A stretch of 64,000 bases of DNA from the IMG/VR virus record IMGVR_UViG_3300025869_000013, positions 1-64,000 of that record; one strand, given 5' to 3'. The notes beneath the pieces are model-generated. The model searched no databases, had not been told where the DNA came from, and saw nothing but the letters and a program-made list of their open reading frames with translations. Positions 50,735-60,667 of the stretch are shown in pieces (the stretch's first letter is position 1; every line of letters begins with the position of its first letter). The position numbers and the translations under genes are program-made. Source of the DNA: a virus.

Positions 50735-51676
50735 TTAGTGTTTGATTTGCTTAGAGCTTCCTCTAAGTATTTGAGTTAATTCTTCTAATTTAATATTTGA
50801 AAGTCTAAGCTTAGCTTTTCTAGTTTCCGCAAATCTCTCTTTCTTGATCTGTGCTAGTAGCCCTGCTGGAGAATCTTTACGAGCTAACAACACTCCGTAG
50901 AGTATATGCTTGTATATAGCTTCTTCAGCTAGTTTAGGTACATAACTTCCAGCTAAGTTTATAGTAGAGCTTGAACCGCTAGTTGATATTACGCCATCGC
51001 TTAAATACCTTAGCACTAAAGTTTTCCCAGCTAGATTTGAGCTAAAGTGAAACTTACCCTGCTCTTCATCTATAAAAAACGTGCCATTAGCTTGAGCGTG
51101 TTGAGGGTCTATACCGTATCTACCACCAACTAAATTACCGTATTCATCATCAATTTGATCAGCATTGGTATTACCTATTTCGTTAACTGATTGTGAATTG
51201 TAGTTCGCCCACGTGTCGGATATTTCGTCAGACGTAAGATCTGTGTCTGTGCCAACCGCGTTAGTGTAAGCGCTCGAATCAGCGGCAAAAGCCCCGTTGT
51301 CCGTTAAGGTTGGTGTTATGTCTCTAGGGTTAGAGGTTTTACTTGTAGGGTAAAGCGTTCTTTCAATTCCGTTTCCATCACTCCACGATACTTTAACGTA
51401 GTTAACGTAATCCACAGGCATTACCATAACAAGCGTAGAAGGCACTACGACCTCCCAGTCTTTAGTTGTCCTTAGAGTATCGTAGCTTAACTCTTGTAAA
51501 CCTCTAATAGCATGGAATGTTACATCCGCCAAAAGCACACCATCACATAACTTATTTTCACCTATATACGTAGCGCTAAATGAATCTATAATCTCTTGAA
51601 GACTAATCCTAGCATATGAACCATGTGTTCCGCCATCCGCGTAGTACTGGTGATACCTATCTATTGTTACTCCCAT
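50735..51676 (-). CDS. Head-tail connector / tail tubular protein A-like, 313 aa
   Basis: Residues ~40-115 (LCDGVLLADVTFHAIRGLQELSYDTLRTTKDWEVVVPSTLVMVMPVDYVNYVKVSW) match the tubular A / head-completion type of podovirus adaptors. Residues ~215-240 (FHFSSNLAGKTLVLRYLSDG) and the final helix bundle (EEAIYKHILYGVLLARKDSPAGLLAQIKKERFAETRKAKL) are usual for this group. Sits between another putative adaptor and the gp10-like protein. Confidence 0.78.
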   Translation of the reverse strand: MGVTIDRYHQYYADGGTHGSYARISLQEIIDSFSATYIGENKLCDGVLLADVTFHAIRGLQELSYDTLRTTKDWEVVVPSTLVMVMPVDYVNYVKVSWSDGNGIERTLYPTSKTSNPRDITPTLTDNGAFAADSSAYTNAVGTDTDLTSDEISDTWANYNSQSVNEIGNTNADQIDDEYGNLVGGRYGIDPQHAQANGTFFIDEEQGKFHFSSNLAGKTLVLRYLSDGVISTSGSSSTINLAGSYVPKLAEEAIYKHILYGVLLARKDSPAGLLAQIKKERFAETRKAKLRLSNIKLEELTQILRGSSKQIKH

Positions 51677-51680
51677 TTAA

Positions 51681-52427
51681 TTACGTGTTTTGGATTTGTG
51701 ATTCAGCGCCAGACATCTGAGCGGCTGTTTGAGCGAGTCCTACTTTATTCATTACTATACCTGATAATTCAAGTATTTTATTCACGACAGTATCTGTCTC
51801 TGATTTGTGCAACTCAAAATCTTGCCTAACAGCATCAGTAGGATTATACAGAGCTTTGTTTTGTATAACAACATATGGCCATCTAACTGTTCTAGGCACT
51901 CTAAAACACTCTACTGTAACGCTACTTGTAACAGGGTCTACGCCTCCGTCATAAACCTGTATATCTTGCCCAGTTGTTCTACTGTTGCAATAAAAAGGAC
52001 CTTGACCTGATGTAGTAGCCATATGTCTAGTAGAGTTCTTAAATCTTTGCGCCTCAAAAACACTAACCTTTTGGCAAGGTTCGTTGCCAGATAATACCAT
52101 GCCAGTTTGAAACACATCAAGCGTGGCTGACGGGCTAGTTACATCAACCGTAGCTGGAAACGTATTACCACCTGTGACAGCTGCGAATGATTGAAATGGA
52201 CCCAGCTTTTGATCAATAAGCTCTCCTATATCTGATTCATCTATCTCATTCGTTCTAGCTGGCTCAGCTCGATCTCTTTGATTCTTAGCGTAAAAGTAAG
52301 ATTCAAATATGCTCATCTGAGCTTGGTTTGCCAATAAGTTAAACTCTTGCGGAGTAATATATCCTCGCTGCTCTTTGTTAGCAAGGGCTAATACTCTTTG
52401 ATATACTGTGTCTACACTTATTGCCAT
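51681..52427 (-). CDS. Putative head-tail adaptor protein, 248 aa
   Basis: Starts at MAISVDTVYQRVLALANKEQRG rather than an upstream in-frame ATG that would lie near the hairpin at 52448. Helical start with YITPQEFNLLANQAQMSIFESYFY, beta-rich centre, helical end (HKSETDTVVNKILELSGIVMNKVGLAQTAAQM). Position between capsid and connector genes suggests a ring protein. No exact family recognised. Confidence 0.6.
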   Translation of the reverse strand: MAISVDTVYQRVLALANKEQRGYITPQEFNLLANQAQMSIFESYFYAKNQRDRAEPARTNEIDESDIGELIDQKLGPFQSFAAVTGGNTFPATVDVTSPSATLDVFQTGMVLSGNEPCQKVSVFEAQRFKNSTRHMATTSGQGPFYCNSRTTGQDIQVYDGGVDPVTSSVTVECFRVPRTVRWPYVVIQNKALYNPTDAVRQDFELHKSETDTVVNKILELSGIVMNKVGLAQTAAQMSGAESQIQNT

Positions 52428-52447
52428 AATTCTTTTTTTGTAGTTTT

Positions 52448-52471
52448 GCAACCACCCCGAAGGGCAGTTGC
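52448..52471 (-). other. mRNA hairpin with UUCG loop between late genes
   Basis: On the minus strand GCAACTGCCC and GGGTGGTTGC form a ten-pair stem (two G-U) around a UUCG tetraloop. The downstream minus-strand sequence is A-rich, not T-rich, so it is not a standard intrinsic terminator. It may protect the upstream mRNA end, serve as a processing site or pause transcription before the adaptor gene. Confidence 0.65.
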
Positions 52472-52485
52472 ATCACCATTGATTA

Positions 52486-53346
52486 TTAATTTAATCGTTT
52501 TTCTATATTGGAGTATATCTCCATTCCCTCATCAGTCTTAAACCAATGTGCTAAAGCTGAGTACGGATGCTCATCAAAAGGAATCGTCATTAATTTCCGA
52601 TTATTAGAACCCCATAAAAAGTTTCTTTGATCTCCTGATAATTTTATAATTCCCATTTCTGTAGCTTTGATACCGAAGTTTCTAAGCATCACGTTATCGT
52701 CATTAACTAATTCTAAGAACAACTTAGGGTTTCTCTTAGCATATACTAGTAAATCACGTTTAAGCTCCTTAGAACTCATGTCTGCCACTTTAGAGCCAAC
52801 CTCTACCCTCATAACAGCTTCCGCGGTATCAATATCAAGGTTTATAGCAGCGTTGAGCGCTGTAACCTCTAGTTTAATCATATCAACTTCACTTTCCGCT
52901 CTCATAGAAGGTTTATGTTCATCGAATATCGCGCCTCTCCAAGGGTGATATAGGGACAGAAGTTTTTGAAGAACAACTTTATTCCTTGGTACCATCAGCG
53001 TGCCATTTCTAAATATAATATGCTCTAGTCTTTGATCGCCATTCATTTCGTCCACAAAGCAAGTTACTTGATTTGAACAGTATTTCAACTCTCTTTCGTA
53101 ACCTTTTTCTTCATCAAACCAATGTATATTAGTACCCTTTATCATTTTGGACAAAGGTGTTTTACCTTTTAAGTGGTAAACCCTATCTTTTATTTCCCAC
53201 CCATCTTGAGCTTTTGGGTATTGCTTTTCAACTCGCTTTGGTTTTGGTTCTACATAAACTTCTTCATGTTTTTCCTCAACCATAACTGGTTCTTCTATTA
53301 AAGGTTCTTTTACAACCTCTACTTTTTTTGTTTGCTTTTTAGCCAT
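52486..53346 (-). CDS. Hypothetical late protein between capsid and adaptor genes, 286 aa
   Basis: The first ~65 residues are Lys/Glu/Pro/Val-rich low complexity (EVVKEPLIEEPVMVEEKHEEV). The remainder is a folded part with IHWFDEEKGYERELKY, CFVDEMNGDQRLEHIIFRNG and a helical C-terminus (PNLFLELVNDDNV-like, GIKATEMGIIKLSGD). It is bracketed by hairpins on both sides, so its expression may be set separately from the capsid gene. Probably a virion or assembly protein. Confidence 0.6.
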   Translation of the reverse strand: MAKKQTKKVEVVKEPLIEEPVMVEEKHEEVYVEPKPKRVEKQYPKAQDGWEIKDRVYHLKGKTPLSKMIKGTNIHWFDEEKGYERELKYCSNQVTCFVDEMNGDQRLEHIIFRNGTLMVPRNKVVLQKLLSLYHPWRGAIFDEHKPSMRAESEVDMIKLEVTALNAAINLDIDTAEAVMRVEVGSKVADMSSKELKRDLLVYAKRNPKLFLELVNDDNVMLRNFGIKATEMGIIKLSGDQRNFLWGSNNRKLMTIPFDEHPYSALAHWFKTDEGMEIYSNIEKRLN

Positions 53347-53358
53347 AATATAATATAA

Positions 53359-53404
53359 TAAAAAAATTAATATAAAACTACCCCTCCCGAAGGAGAGGTA
53401 GTTT
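53359..53404 (-). terminator. Terminator after major capsid gene
   Basis: Minus-strand AAACTACCTCTCC and GGAGGGGTAGTTT form a 13-pair stem (one G-U) with a UUCG loop, followed by TATATTAATTTTTTT. It starts 18 bases after the capsid stop. It would stop a fraction of transcripts, giving more capsid mRNA than downstream mRNA, as the T-phi terminator does after T7 gene 10. Confidence 0.87.
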
Positions 53405-53421
53405 CACCAAATATACTTATC

Positions 53422-54897
53422 TTAGTTTAACAACATAAAGTTGTTAGCACCCTGAACAATCAAGCAACGCTCCGTTAGGAAGTTCACTGTCATTGCATCA
53501 AGATCAGATGTAACTGCTCCAACAGAACCAGTAATCCATGTCTTCATCTTACGTGATTCCGTGTTAGACGCTCTATAACGAGTATGTAGGAATGGACGCT
53601 TAAGGTTCTTGCCTAAACTTTCATCATAAACAGAAGATACTCCAGCTGGAACAACTACTCCACGAATAGCTCCAACAGTGTTTCTATCGTTGATACCACC
53701 TCTTGTAGCGAAGTCGTTTAAGTACTTCCAATCTGACTTGTAGAAATCGTAAGATCCACGACGGAATCCAGAGAATCCTAAGTTAAGAGCCATATCCTCA
53801 GAGTTGTCGAATACTCCGTAAGAAGTACCACCAGCTCCGTAAGAGTTCATTGAAGCAAGCATGTCGTCCATAGCAAGAGCTGTAGCGCGATTTACAAACA
53901 ACATGTTCTCCTCAATAGCACCGTTCTTGTCGAACTCGGCTAGAATAGCGTCAAACTCAGCTAGGTCAGTAGCAGCGTTAACACCAGTTACACCAGAAGA
54001 CTGATGACCACGAGCTTCAATAGCAGCAAATAAACCTTCAGTACCTGCTGTACCAACACCACCATCAGTTGGTAATGCAATCGTAGAAGCCTCTGCAACT
54101 TTCTCAGCTTCAATCAACGCCATCTCACAGTAGTCCATGAAACGAGAGCGAGTGTCGCCTTCAGCTTTTAGATACCAGTAGTAACCATTTTGACCATCTT
54201 CACCAGAAACTTCAACCCAACCAATTTGAGAAACGTCAGAACCAGAAACCTGGTACTTATCCTTCATAATGATCGGCTTATTAGTGAATGTAGTAAACTG
54301 CGGCTCGTTGCTGTTATCTCTAAGAGTGTCTGTGTTGTAAGACGTTCCCTTAGCGTACTCAGAACCATAAACCATAATAGTAAGGTTATCTGAATCACCG
54401 AAATCAGTAGCTAAAGTTGCATTATCATACGGCTTTGCAGTGATAAGATCCGTTGCTGAGGTGTGCTTTGTAGGAGTACCTACCGCTTCTGCATCAACAA
54501 CAGTAACGTAACATTTTACTGTTTTTGTTGGCGAAGCCACCAAGATAGTATCTCCAACGCGAATACCGTGCGTAGTACCAGCATCGTTACCGTCGATGTC
54601 TGTATCTATTTGAATAGTGTTCTGCGCCGCAGTACCGATAGTACCTTTGTATGAAAGGTGTAATCTACCTTGCTCTGACCAAATAACTTGATCTGCAGCC
54701 ATCGCCTCTTCCGCGCCCACTTGAGATAAGAAACCAGAAATTGTTCTTTTACCGAACACTTCCGCTTCTTTCTCCATTAGATCTGGAAGGTACTGCTGAG
54801 CCCATCCTGAGTTTTGTAGGTCTAGATAGTTCTCAGACGTTGTCGCCTGAATAGAAGCCCCTCGTGCATTATAGGGACTTGGACTTGAAATTGCCAT
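53422..54897 (-). CDS. Major capsid protein, 491 aa
   Basis: Long coat protein of the HK97-type group by position (after scaffold, before connector) and features: acidic/amphipathic N-arm (WAQQYLPDLMEKEAEVFGKRTISGFLSQVGAEEA), a spine-helix-like stretch (FMDYCEMALIEAEKVAEASTIAL), then EENMLFVNRATALAMDDMLA and a C-terminal RGVVVPAGVSSVYDESLG block. It starts 14 bases after the scaffold stop and is followed by a strong terminator, consistent with high expression. Exact subfamily not identified. Confidence 0.85.
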   Translation of the reverse strand: MAISSPSPYNARGASIQATTSENYLDLQNSGWAQQYLPDLMEKEAEVFGKRTISGFLSQVGAEEAMAADQVIWSEQGRLHLSYKGTIGTAAQNTIQIDTDIDGNDAGTTHGIRVGDTILVASPTKTVKCYVTVVDAEAVGTPTKHTSATDLITAKPYDNATLATDFGDSDNLTIMVYGSEYAKGTSYNTDTLRDNSNEPQFTTFTNKPIIMKDKYQVSGSDVSQIGWVEVSGEDGQNGYYWYLKAEGDTRSRFMDYCEMALIEAEKVAEASTIALPTDGGVGTAGTEGLFAAIEARGHQSSGVTGVNAATDLAEFDAILAEFDKNGAIEENMLFVNRATALAMDDMLASMNSYGAGGTSYGVFDNSEDMALNLGFSGFRRGSYDFYKSDWKYLNDFATRGGINDRNTVGAIRGVVVPAGVSSVYDESLGKNLKRPFLHTRYRASNTESRKMKTWITGSVGAVTSDLDAMTVNFLTERCLIVQGANNFMLLN

Positions 54898-54910
54898 TTT
54901 TTCTTAATTT

Positions 54911-56065
54911 TTAATTTTTGTTTTTATTTTTAATTTTGAACTTAAAAGAAGCAGAATCATCACCTAATACTCTTACTTTCACGCCACCTTGCATTTCACC
55001 TTGAGTGGATCTAGCTGTAGTGTTTATGTTTTTGGCTTTCGCAACACTGTCTTTCAGTGCATCCGCTCGGCCTTGTTCGTAAAAGTGATTAGCAACTGCG
55101 TCTGCGTTCATAGCTGTGTACAAGCTCTTATGGTAACCTTTAGCATCTGACATAGCGTTATCTTCATTCAAAAACTTTTTGATAAAGTTATTTATATCGC
55201 TTTGGGTTTCCTTTACTTGGCCTGCGTCCTTAACATTATATCTAAATCTTTTATCTCCAACGTTGTATTCAAAACCTTTGAACTCGTTATTGAAAACCTG
55301 CTCGGTCTTCTTGTTAAATCTAGACTTCTGTTGTTGAGCTACTTTCTGCGTCTGCTCTGACTCTTTATTGTATCGGTTGAAGAAATCAATTGCTTTCTGC
55401 TGCTCACCTGTGAGTTTGCTTCCAGCTTTAATGTCTTCGTAGTATTTAGACTTTTGCCCGTCTAAGTAGGTCTTGGCCTCGGCAACTTGCTCTTTGAGGG
55501 CCAATTTTTTACGTTTAATATCTCTTTCATCATCTATATCTTCGTCGAATGAGAAGTTATCTTCCATCATGAAGTTAATCTCCTCTGAAGTTAGATGAGG
55601 TTTAGTTCTCTTGTAGTATTCAAGCATAGCATCCTGATCATCTAAATCTTTAATATCCCTATTAAGATTAACATAATCCTCAAGATCTCCACCAGTTTCA
55701 TCCATAAAGTCTAGTAGCTTTTGAACGTTCTCAGGTATAGCTTTACCTGACTCCTCATTGGCGTCAAGCGCTTCTATCACCTCTTCTTCTGTTACTACCT
55801 CTTCGTCTGTTACTTCCTCAAGTGCGGGCGTTTCGTTATCGACGTCCTCTTCTTGTGCAACTTCGTTATTTGTCTCTTCGACATTGGTTTCAACTTCATC
55901 TACTGGTTCTTGCGGTTTACTTAAATCTACTTTAATGACATCTGGGTCATCTTTGCTTTCAAATTTCTCTAGATCAAGCTCTGGGGCTTGTTCTTCTACA
56001 GCCTCTACCTGAGGCTCTTCTTGAGTAACCTCTTCGGTTACCTCTTCGTTTTTAACTTCTTCCAT
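54911..56065 (-). CDS. Putative capsid scaffolding protein, 384 aa
   Basis: Very acidic N-terminal third (EEVKNEEVTEEVTQEEPQ, VETNVEETNNEVAQEEDVDNE), a helical coiled centre and a basic C-terminal end (KVRVLGDDSASFKFKIKNKNKN). An acidic, helical protein directly before the major capsid gene fits a head scaffold. No protease motif is visible here. The basic tail may bind coat or portal. Confidence 0.75.
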   Translation of the reverse strand: MEEVKNEEVTEEVTQEEPQVEAVEEQAPELDLEKFESKDDPDVIKVDLSKPQEPVDEVETNVEETNNEVAQEEDVDNETPALEEVTDEEVVTEEEVIEALDANEESGKAIPENVQKLLDFMDETGGDLEDYVNLNRDIKDLDDQDAMLEYYKRTKPHLTSEEINFMMEDNFSFDEDIDDERDIKRKKLALKEQVAEAKTYLDGQKSKYYEDIKAGSKLTGEQQKAIDFFNRYNKESEQTQKVAQQQKSRFNKKTEQVFNNEFKGFEYNVGDKRFRYNVKDAGQVKETQSDINNFIKKFLNEDNAMSDAKGYHKSLYTAMNADAVANHFYEQGRADALKDSVAKAKNINTTARSTQGEMQGGVKVRVLGDDSASFKFKIKNKNKN

Positions 56066-56079
56066 AATATATTATATAA

Positions 56080-58452
56080 TTAATTACCAATTTGTGGGTT
56101 AAATTTATTTAAACCCATTCCGCCTCCTAGTATATCATTACCTGAAGACTCAAACTTTTTACTCGTTTGTTTCATATTTTCTCGCCTATCTTTACCCTGC
56201 TCTTTCATACCCTCTACTTTTTCTGTAGATTGACGCTCTTGTGATCTTAACTGTTGGTTAAGCTCAAATTCATAAGCCATCAACTCTTTCTTAAGTCTCA
56301 CCTCCTCTTGTAGATGCGTAAGCTTAGTCTGACCCTTTAATTGTTCTAATTGGGAGTCTGTTTGAGCTTTTGCCTGATTTTTTTGTATCTCAGCTTGAGC
56401 AGCGGCTTGTTGAGCTTGCGCATTAGCCTGCGCTTGGGCTTGCATATTCTCTTGTTGGAGTTTTTGATCGCGTTCCTGTTTTTTTCTACGTTTAATCTTC
56501 AACAGCTGATTAGCGAGTTTTAAATTCCTAACCTCCCTAATATCTATTGCGTCATCTAAATCTATTAACTGCTGAGCTAAAGCAGTTTGAATATTATTCT
56601 CTAGCAACTGCTTCTCCTCTTCGTCTGGTTCTAACTCTATGAATATACCAAAGTCATATAGGTGTAACTCAGACATCTCTTTGAGAGTAGCTACGTTATG
56701 AGCACCTATAGCTTGAACAAAAGCATCTGCTGTAGGTGAATATTCTAGTATATCAGATATTCTTAAAGATAAAGCCTCAGCCACCTCAGATGTTAAAAAC
56801 ATCGATCCAAGTAACACGTGTCGTGTAGCTACGTTAGAATTCGCAGCAGCTAATTTCTGTACTCCGACTAAAGACTTAGGATCTGGCATGCTACCATCCC
56901 TAGCTTCATTTAATCCCGTTACATCACGGATCATTTGCAGGTAGTAGTTATACGTTTGTATTAGACTACCAATTTTATTCTGTCCAGCTCCGTTGGATAT
57001 TTGTTGAATAGGTATTTTACCAGGGTTTTGGTCACCGTCACTAGTAAAAGATCTACCTATAACACTACCAGTTTGGAAGAACATGTTAAGCGCTTCCTGA
57101 GGGTTGTAATTAGTTCCATTGCCTAAATCTACTTCAGCAAGTCCATCAGCGTCAAGGTACACTCCATCGGGTACCATGCGTGACATAACTTGCTGCAACT
57201 TGAGGTGCGTTAACTGAATAGTATCAGCAAACCCAGTAATTCTACTTACGATAGACTCTATACGACCTTCGTACATACGTGGCGCTACTAAAGAGTAGTT
57301 CATCTTAACTTTATTAAAGTCAGATTTACTACGCATCATATTCTCAGCCTTGTTCCACTTTATAAGTTTATCCGTACCAAGGATCATAGCACCTTCAAAA
57401 ACACACTCCACAGATCTTTGAAGCCTACTGTAACCACCTTCTTTATCTACAGGTGGGTTAAACGCGTCTGTCTTCTCTATAGCTTTGTCTCCTCCGCTAC
57501 CGGTCTCCTTTATCTTGTAAACGTCGTTAGTATGAGTTCTGTAATTAAAGTACAACACTTGCACTTTGTTTTTATCCATACCTTGTATACGTCTACCTCT
57601 AGATGATCTCTTACTAGAGCTATTATGTATATCCTCTAAATCTGATTCTGTCAAGTGATCAAACTCTCTAGCTAACTCATTTATAGGTATAGTTTTCACT
57701 TCCCCTATGTAATATATGTCGTCAAAGTACGGAGATTCAGTGTAAGAATAAACTATATTAGCGGGATCAACGTATTCAACGGTAGCGCCATCACTCCAGT
57801 TAAACCCAGTTTTAACACACCCAATACCTAGCACCGTTAAATCATACAACAACCTGCGCCTAGTTAAATCATACTTATTACCTTCAAGTAAAACATTGAT
57901 AGCTTGCTCTTCAGCTATTTCAACAGCTTGCTTGTAATTAAGCTGCATGTGTAAGTCTAGCTCCTCCTGTGTATCTGGTAACTCTTCTTTTTTATTTTCG
58001 TATAAGTCAACGTTAAACATTTCCGCTGCCTGGTCATTATAAACCTTAGCATCCATATCCCTCATGAGAGATTCCATATACTCTGTTCTCTTACTCACAC
58101 CAAATTGATCCTGTGAGTAAGCTTTAACGTTGAACATCCTTTCAGACATACCGTTAACCACTATATCCACGAACTTAGGTATAATAGGTACTGGTTTCCA
58201 GTCTAGGTTAAGGTAAGATAAATCACCGTTAATAGATAACTCATCTTTATACTTTTGAATAGACTGCTCTCCTCTAGCGTACAGTCTTAGATTATGAAAC
58301 TTCTGTTGAGAAACATTATACCTGTTACTATGAGAGTCTTTAAACCACTCTTGCTCAATAGCCCTCGCTACTTTAAGTCCATACTCTGGACTCATTTTCT
58401 CTAGGTCAGGAACCGCTTGAGAAGGGAAATTTACATATACTGACTCAGCCAT
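56080..58452 (-). CDS. Portal protein, 790 aa
   Basis: Size, position after large terminase and internal features fit a podovirus portal: QKFHNLRLYARGEQSIQKYKDEL near 50, YDLTVLGIGCVKTGFNW near 215, RDVTGLNEARDGSMPDPKSLVGVQKLAAANSNVATRHVL near 525, and a long C-terminal Gln/Ala/Lys coil (QENMQAQAQANAQAQQAAAQAEIQ), the barrel-like helical end. It forms the 12-fold ring for DNA entry and exit. Confidence 0.88.
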   Translation of the reverse strand: MAESVYVNFPSQAVPDLEKMSPEYGLKVARAIEQEWFKDSHSNRYNVSQQKFHNLRLYARGEQSIQKYKDELSINGDLSYLNLDWKPVPIIPKFVDIVVNGMSERMFNVKAYSQDQFGVSKRTEYMESLMRDMDAKVYNDQAAEMFNVDLYENKKEELPDTQEELDLHMQLNYKQAVEIAEEQAINVLLEGNKYDLTRRRLLYDLTVLGIGCVKTGFNWSDGATVEYVDPANIVYSYTESPYFDDIYYIGEVKTIPINELAREFDHLTESDLEDIHNSSSKRSSRGRRIQGMDKNKVQVLYFNYRTHTNDVYKIKETGSGGDKAIEKTDAFNPPVDKEGGYSRLQRSVECVFEGAMILGTDKLIKWNKAENMMRSKSDFNKVKMNYSLVAPRMYEGRIESIVSRITGFADTIQLTHLKLQQVMSRMVPDGVYLDADGLAEVDLGNGTNYNPQEALNMFFQTGSVIGRSFTSDGDQNPGKIPIQQISNGAGQNKIGSLIQTYNYYLQMIRDVTGLNEARDGSMPDPKSLVGVQKLAAANSNVATRHVLLGSMFLTSEVAEALSLRISDILEYSPTADAFVQAIGAHNVATLKEMSELHLYDFGIFIELEPDEEEKQLLENNIQTALAQQLIDLDDAIDIREVRNLKLANQLLKIKRRKKQERDQKLQQENMQAQAQANAQAQQAAAQAEIQKNQAKAQTDSQLEQLKGQTKLTHLQEEVRLKKELMAYEFELNQQLRSQERQSTEKVEGMKEQGKDRRENMKQTSKKFESSGNDILGGGMGLNKFNPQIGN

Positions 58453-58453
58453 G

Positions 58454-60667
58454 CTATTTTATTATCTGGGAGTTAAATCCCTTATTGTTGTATTTTGCTA
58501 TATTCAAATCCAAAGGTTGTATCTCTACTTTAGCGTTCGGCGCGTACAAGTGTCTGTTGCAAGCCATGATAGCTAAACCAGAACTTATAGACGCGTCGTG
58601 CTTTGTTCTTTTATTTATATCAAACCTAGCCCAATCATTCAGTAGTTCATTAAAATAAACAGTACCGTAATTACCTTCACCCAGATGACCTACGTGTTCT
58701 TGTATATACATCTCTATAGCTGAGGCGTGAGCTTGTTTAATGTCTTCACTTGAGTTTGGTATACCACCCACTTCTTTTTCAGCAACTGATAACTTCTTCC
58801 AAGTTTTATCTGGTCTATTCATACTGTAACCTCTATAACCTCTTCGGCGTAGATAGTACAGTAATCTAGGTTTGTTATTCTCTGCAAGTAAAGGCATACC
58901 ATAAAACACCAATGCCATTAACACATCTTCAAAAAACATCTCTGCGGTTTGTGGTCTTGCTATATACTCTAGGAAAAACGTACTCGAAGGCGCATCTTCC
59001 ATAGAAAATTTTGTTAATCCGTGGAGCGCCCCCTTCGATCCTTTACCATCAACAGTACCGCTAATATCATAACTGTCACACCCAAACGCGCCAACATGAT
59101 CATTCCCTGGGAACTTAACACCATTTTTTATTATTTGTTTATTTTGCAAATTAGCTGGTGGTACCCAGCTTACCTTAAATCTTCCACCTGGATCTGGGTG
59201 GAAAACAACTTTGGAATCCTTAACACCGTTAACCCAACCAAAACTACCTGTCGTGGTGTGAGCAGCGTGTCTACTACCTTCGTTGTAGTCTATCTGCTCA
59301 TATATCTTCATTAGGTTAAAGATACTGTTTTTACTTTCATCTCTAAAAGCGTGTTCCGTAGTTCTAGGGAACTGTCGGTAGAACTCATTCAAAGCATCTT
59401 GATCATCTTTTAATCCTTCAGCTTCATTCTCCCAACTGTCTACAACTCCAATATCTATTAATTCACCGTCTGGTCCCAGTCGTTCTCCATCACGTGGACT
59501 ATCAAAGACTGGAAATCCGAATTCGTCAATAAATCCCTCATAGTTCCATTCCATAGGGACAAAGAGAGAATACAAGCCAGACTTTGTTTGTCCATTACGG
59601 TTTCTTCTAGAAACATCTGAGTCATTGTATAATTTTTTAAAGTTACTACCTCCTTTGTCTAACGCGTTTGAAGTAGATCCCATAAGGCATTTCCCTACGA
59701 TTCTACTTCCAAGTCTTAAGCAAGTTTTTGTTACTCGCCAGTTGTTTAATATATTATCAGGTCTCTCCCACTTACCACTCTCATCATGTACCAGCAGACT
59801 TAGCTTTTCACCGTCATAACTGTTATCACCTGTATTCTTCCAGTCGATCGTTGTGTCAAGACCAGCAAGCTCCTCTAGCTTCTCATTACTCTGAATTTTC
59901 TTACGAGTAAATTTCGTAGAAGGTACTCGGTATGCCAACTCAGATTTCGGACGGTCCATACCATCCTGTATAGGTTTAAAGAAGAAAGGGTAATTAATTG
60001 ATATAGGTACCACTTTATCTGTAAACATTTTCTTCGCATCGGCACCAGACTTAGATAAGATCCCATATCTACTATCACTCGATATAGTGGCTAAGTTAAC
60101 TGTTTCTGCAGAGGACATAAAAGAAAAACCTGAACGACGGTTCTTAAGGTAGCACATTCCATAGCATCTCTTATCTGCCTTGCAGGCTTCCCAGAATATA
60201 AAGAATAGCCGATTGGCCTCTCTAAAGTCTGGTGCACCCACGTCGATTTTACTCCATTGAAGATACATATAGTGACTACCAGTTATGTACGTCGGTTTAC
60301 CATTATTAGTAAACCAGAACCCTTCGTCCCTACGTCTGAACTCTTCGTCTATATAGTCATGCCACTTCTCTTTTTGTTCGTCTGGATAGCTTCTCCAGTC
60401 GAATATAGTTTTTAAACGGCTTAATTCCTTAGGCGTCTCTATCTTACCCCATTTATTGTTTTCGTGCTTGAAAACTTTAGTAGGTTTAGGTAAAGCTATC
60501 TTAAAACCCTGTATATCATATATCTCACCTATAACACCAGTCTTAGATAAAACCACTATATCGTGATCTTTATCGTAACCATACTTCCACTTCTTACCTC
60601 TGTTTAACCTGGTAAGAGTGGTTTTCTTTATAGGCTCTATTATTTTTAATAATGTCTGTTCGTACAT
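58454..60667 (-). CDS. terL: Terminase large subunit, 737 aa
   Basis: Packaging motor. Walker A-like KNRRSGFS lies near residue 172, Walker B KLSLLVHDE near 290 with the catalytic Glu. The C-terminal RNase-H-like nuclease is indicated by FGCDSYDISGTVDGKGSKG near 535 (first Asp) and later acidic residues (MFFEDVLMALVFYG, LLAENNKPRLLYYLRRRGY). Longer than lambda or T7 large subunits, with an added N-terminal ~120 residues. It starts at the stop of the small gene before it. Confidence 0.87.
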   Translation of the reverse strand: MYEQTLLKIIEPIKKTTLTRLNRGKKWKYGYDKDHDIVVLSKTGVIGEIYDIQGFKIALPKPTKVFKHENNKWGKIETPKELSRLKTIFDWRSYPDEQKEKWHDYIDEEFRRRDEGFWFTNNGKPTYITGSHYMYLQWSKIDVGAPDFREANRLFFIFWEACKADKRCYGMCYLKNRRSGFSFMSSAETVNLATISSDSRYGILSKSGADAKKMFTDKVVPISINYPFFFKPIQDGMDRPKSELAYRVPSTKFTRKKIQSNEKLEELAGLDTTIDWKNTGDNSYDGEKLSLLVHDESGKWERPDNILNNWRVTKTCLRLGSRIVGKCLMGSTSNALDKGGSNFKKLYNDSDVSRRNRNGQTKSGLYSLFVPMEWNYEGFIDEFGFPVFDSPRDGERLGPDGELIDIGVVDSWENEAEGLKDDQDALNEFYRQFPRTTEHAFRDESKNSIFNLMKIYEQIDYNEGSRHAAHTTTGSFGWVNGVKDSKVVFHPDPGGRFKVSWVPPANLQNKQIIKNGVKFPGNDHVGAFGCDSYDISGTVDGKGSKGALHGLTKFSMEDAPSSTFFLEYIARPQTAEMFFEDVLMALVFYGMPLLAENNKPRLLYYLRRRGYRGYSMNRPDKTWKKLSVAEKEVGGIPNSSEDIKQAHASAIEMYIQEHVGHLGEGNYGTVYFNELLNDWARFDINKRTKHDASISSGLAIMACNRHLYAPNAKVEIQPLDLNIAKYNNKGFNSQIIK

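Noticed and set aside
55758-56012. Ser/Thr/Val-rich plus-strand frame
   Set aside because: Exact antisense of the Glu-rich part of the scaffold gene; composition is explained by complementing GAA/GAG codons.
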